Source: Flavobacteriaceae bacterium
GTDB lineage: Bacteria; Bacteroidota; Bacteroidia; Flavobacteriales; Flavobacteriaceae
Direction: 5' to 3'
NCBI GenBank assembly: GCA_003443635.1
Contig: CP031964.1
Coordinates: 2,574,321 to 2,638,320 of the forward strand
DNA length: 64,000 bases
The translations under genes and the position numbers were made by a program. Positions 61,241-64,000 of the stretch are shown in pieces (position 1 is the stretch's first letter; every line of letters starts with the position of its first letter). Below the pieces are notes generated by a model. That model made no database searches, had not been told where the DNA came from, and saw nothing but the letters and a program-made list of their open reading frames with translations.

Positions 61241-61324
61241 ATTATCAATTCCGAATGTTGAATTCAGAATTATAAATTTAGAATTTTCAACTTCTAGAAT
61301 TTCCTTTTAAAATAAAAAAATTAG

Positions 61325-61398
61325 TAGTCTCAGGCAGACTCGAACTGCCGACCTCTACATTATCAGTGTAGCGCTCTAACCAGCTGAGCTATGAGACT
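61325..61398 (-). tRNA. tRNA-Ile (anticodon GAT)
   Basis: The reverse strand gives acceptor AGTCTCA/TGAGACT, anticodon loop CTGATAA (GAT, isoleucine), T-loop TTCGAGTC and discriminator A. CCA is not encoded (CTA follows), so it must be added by the CCA enzyme. Confidence 0.97.
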
Positions 61399-61486
61399 CT
61401 ACTTTTTTATTTAGTTCTTTTTTAATTAACAGCTTTGAGAATAAACAATTTCTTGTCCTCTTGATTTCCTTTAGTCGTCTTTCTCT

Positions 61487-63011
<1,525 letters not shown>

Positions 63012-63195
63012 AAATTTTTAAGCATCTCTGCTTGTCTCTTTAACAACTAAAAGAAATTATTTCAATTGTACTCAAAATGGTTTATTCTCTGTAATGAATT
63101 GTATCGTTTCCAATACCATTCTTACGCTGTCAATCAATATGTTTAATGAACTTTTTTATTTCTTACTTTTAGCTCGTTTCCTTGCTAAGCGGGTG
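63012..63195 (-). other. rRNA leader region
   Basis: The transcribed leader between the first rRNA promoter (box at 63196-63203) and the 16S rRNA. It includes one half of a direct repeat (63142-63155 and 63175-63212) shared with the second promoter. No gene. Confidence 0.6.
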
Positions 63196-63326
63196 CAAAT
63201 ATAAAACCCTTTTTTATTCTCACAAAACTTTTTAAAGAAAATTTGATTTTATTTTTTATAACCCTTTTAATGAACTTTTCACCTCCCTCGTTTCCTCGTT
63301 AAGCGGCTGCAAATATAAAACCCTTT
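63142..63326. repeat. Tandem duplication containing the rRNA promoter
   Basis: Two copies of a unit. TTTAATGAACTTTT occurs at 63142-63155 and 63266-63279. A 38-bp block with core CTAAGCGGGTGCAAATATA (63175-63212) recurs at 63289-63326 with 3 mismatches. Each copy carries the promoter box. Confidence 0.85.
63196..63227 (-). promoter_or_regulatory. rRNA operon promoter P1 (proximal)
   Basis: Reverse strand TTG (63225-63223), 19-bp spacer, TATATTTG (63203-63196): a full match to the Bacteroidota promoter consensus. Confidence 0.78.
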
Positions 63327-63340
63327 AATTAACTTCCTAA
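63310..63340 (-). promoter_or_regulatory. rRNA operon promoter P2 (distal)
   Basis: Reverse strand TTAG (63340-63337), 19-bp spacer, TATATTTG (63317-63310). The -33 element is one base off the TTTG seen at P1, so it is probably weaker. Confidence 0.65.
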
Positions 63341-63537
63341 CCTTTTTTAAACTATTTTTTAATCTATTTTTTTATCCCAACCAAAACACCTTAGTAACAG
63401 CATTTTGCACCTCCAATAAATTACAAAAAGAAATTCCATACCAAGCCAAACCTAATCACAAAATCTCTGTAGGGCTGGTTAATATTTATACCTTAATATA
63501 TATACTATAAACACATTTTAAATATATACTTATATGA
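63341..63537. other. Intergenic region between rRNA promoters and thrS
   Basis: About 200 bp, A+T rich, with no gene. The direct rRNA promoter and the divergent thrS promoter flank it. Confidence 0.5.
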
Positions 63538-63568
63538 TTGTGTGACTTTGATTATACTATTATCTTTG
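63538..63568 (+). promoter_or_regulatory. thrS promoter
   Basis: TTG at 63538-63540, 20-bp spacer, TATCTTTG at 63561-63568; the ATG at 63591 is 22 nt further on. A short leader with no T-box. Confidence 0.65.
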
Positions 63569-63590
63569 CAGCTTAATATTTAAATTCACT

Positions 63591-64000
63591 ATGATTAAGA
63601 TTACTTTACCAGATGATTCAATAAGAACATTCAATAATAGCATCACTGCTATGGATGTTGCTAAGGATATTAGCGAAGGGTTTGCAAGAAATGTAATTTC
63701 TGCAAAATTTAACGGTATAACTATTGAGACATCCACTTTATTAACCACAGATGGCAATCTTATATTATATACTTGGAACGATGACGAAGGTAAAACAGCT
63801 TTTTGGCATTCGTCTGCTCACATATTAGCACAAGCGTTAGAAGAATTATATACTGATGTAAAATTATGGGTAGGGCCTGCTATTGAAAATGGTTTTTATT
63901 ATGATGTAGATCTAGGTGAAAATACTATTTCTGATAAAGATTTCAAAACCATTGAAGATAAAATGTTAGAAATCGCTAGGGAAAAACACGATTTTAAAAT
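63591..64000 (+). CDS. thrS: Threonine-tRNA ligase, N-terminal part (3' end outside window)
   Basis: The first 136 codons of threonyl-tRNA synthetase. The TGS domain is residues 1-62 (ITLPDDSIRTFNNSITAMDVAKDI). The second domain follows with the alanyl/threonyl editing site: FWHSSAHILAQALEELY near residue 71, where H-x3-H is the zinc-type motif of the editing domain. The frame stays open at the right edge. It charges tRNA-Thr and clears mis-charged serine. Confidence 0.95.
   Translation, partial: MIKITLPDDSIRTFNNSITAMDVAKDISEGFARNVISAKFNGITIETSTLLTTDGNLILYTWNDDEGKTAFWHSSAHILAQALEELYTDVKLWVGPAIENGFYYDVDLGENTISDKDFKTIEDKMLEIAREKHDFK

Noticed and set aside
63560-63757. Reverse-strand open frame over the thrS start
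   Set aside because: It is antisense to the well-supported thrS coding sequence and has no signature.

Overview
The window reads as a stretch of core chromosome from a marine-type member of the Flavobacteriaceae (phylum Bacteroidota). This rests on its strongly A+T-rich coding sequence, the many promoters with the Bacteroidota -7 box TAnnTTTG (some with TTG about 19 bp upstream), the near absence of Shine-Dalgarno sequences although the 16S rRNA keeps its CCTCC tail, and families typical of the group (PorD/DUF4835, DUF6503, DUF6913, DUF6095, Bacteroidota-type RNA polymerase omega, monomeric isocitrate dehydrogenase). I cannot fix the genus. I see no transposase, integrase, phage gene, CRISPR array or toxin-antitoxin pair, and no obvious new multi-gene defence or biosynthetic system.

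Layout. 1-8700: 3' part of clpB, a TetR repressor with a thioesterase-like gene and two matching palindromic operators, secreted and lipoprotein genes, smpB and pcm. 8800-15820: a forward run of oxidoreductase, hydroxyacyl-CoA dehydrogenase, DUF1015, YggS, an exonuclease/GIY-YIG fusion, a voltage-gated-type K+ channel and miaA. 15820-31780: a long reverse block with a two-component system, coaE-YbbR-glycosyltransferase, TPR-fabI, recN, the bamD-rpoZ-coaBC-porD envelope/CoA operon, dapA and ligA. 31830-43210: GH20 hexosaminidase and cutC, then LOG, prmC, GNAT, ribD, HAD, EamA, YigZ, then dnaA with a tyrosine phosphatase and an RsmI-like methylase. 43220-46615: a lytic-transglycosylase-like protein and dapF-GNAT-mltG. 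46860-57830: degP, a long GAPDH, a coiled-coil membrane protein, trmD, rplS, a pentapeptide-repeat protein, icd, murQ and a DinB-like gene. 57960-63340: a complete reverse-strand rRNA operon (16S, tRNA-Ile, tRNA-Ala, 23S, 5S) with two tandem promoters. The 5' part of thrS closes the window.

Themes. Envelope building recurs (dapA, dapF, murQ, mltG, bamD, porD, lipoproteins), together with translation and RNA modification (smpB, miaA, trmD, prmC, rplS, rRNA/tRNA, thrS) and genome maintenance (dnaA, ligA, recN, exonuclease/GIY-YIG). The parts least explained by known genes are: (i) the tetR/thioesterase operator pair; (ii) the 735-bp gap after rplS (52457-53191), which lies between two strong terminator hairpins, carries a perfect 20-bp palindrome and a long hairpin and has no gene; (iii) genes whose -7 box ends only 4-6 nt before the start codon, implying leaderless or nearly leaderless mRNAs; and (iv) the duplicated rRNA promoter. 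Several start codons were moved from the longest possible start because the longer form begins inside a promoter box or an upstream gene.
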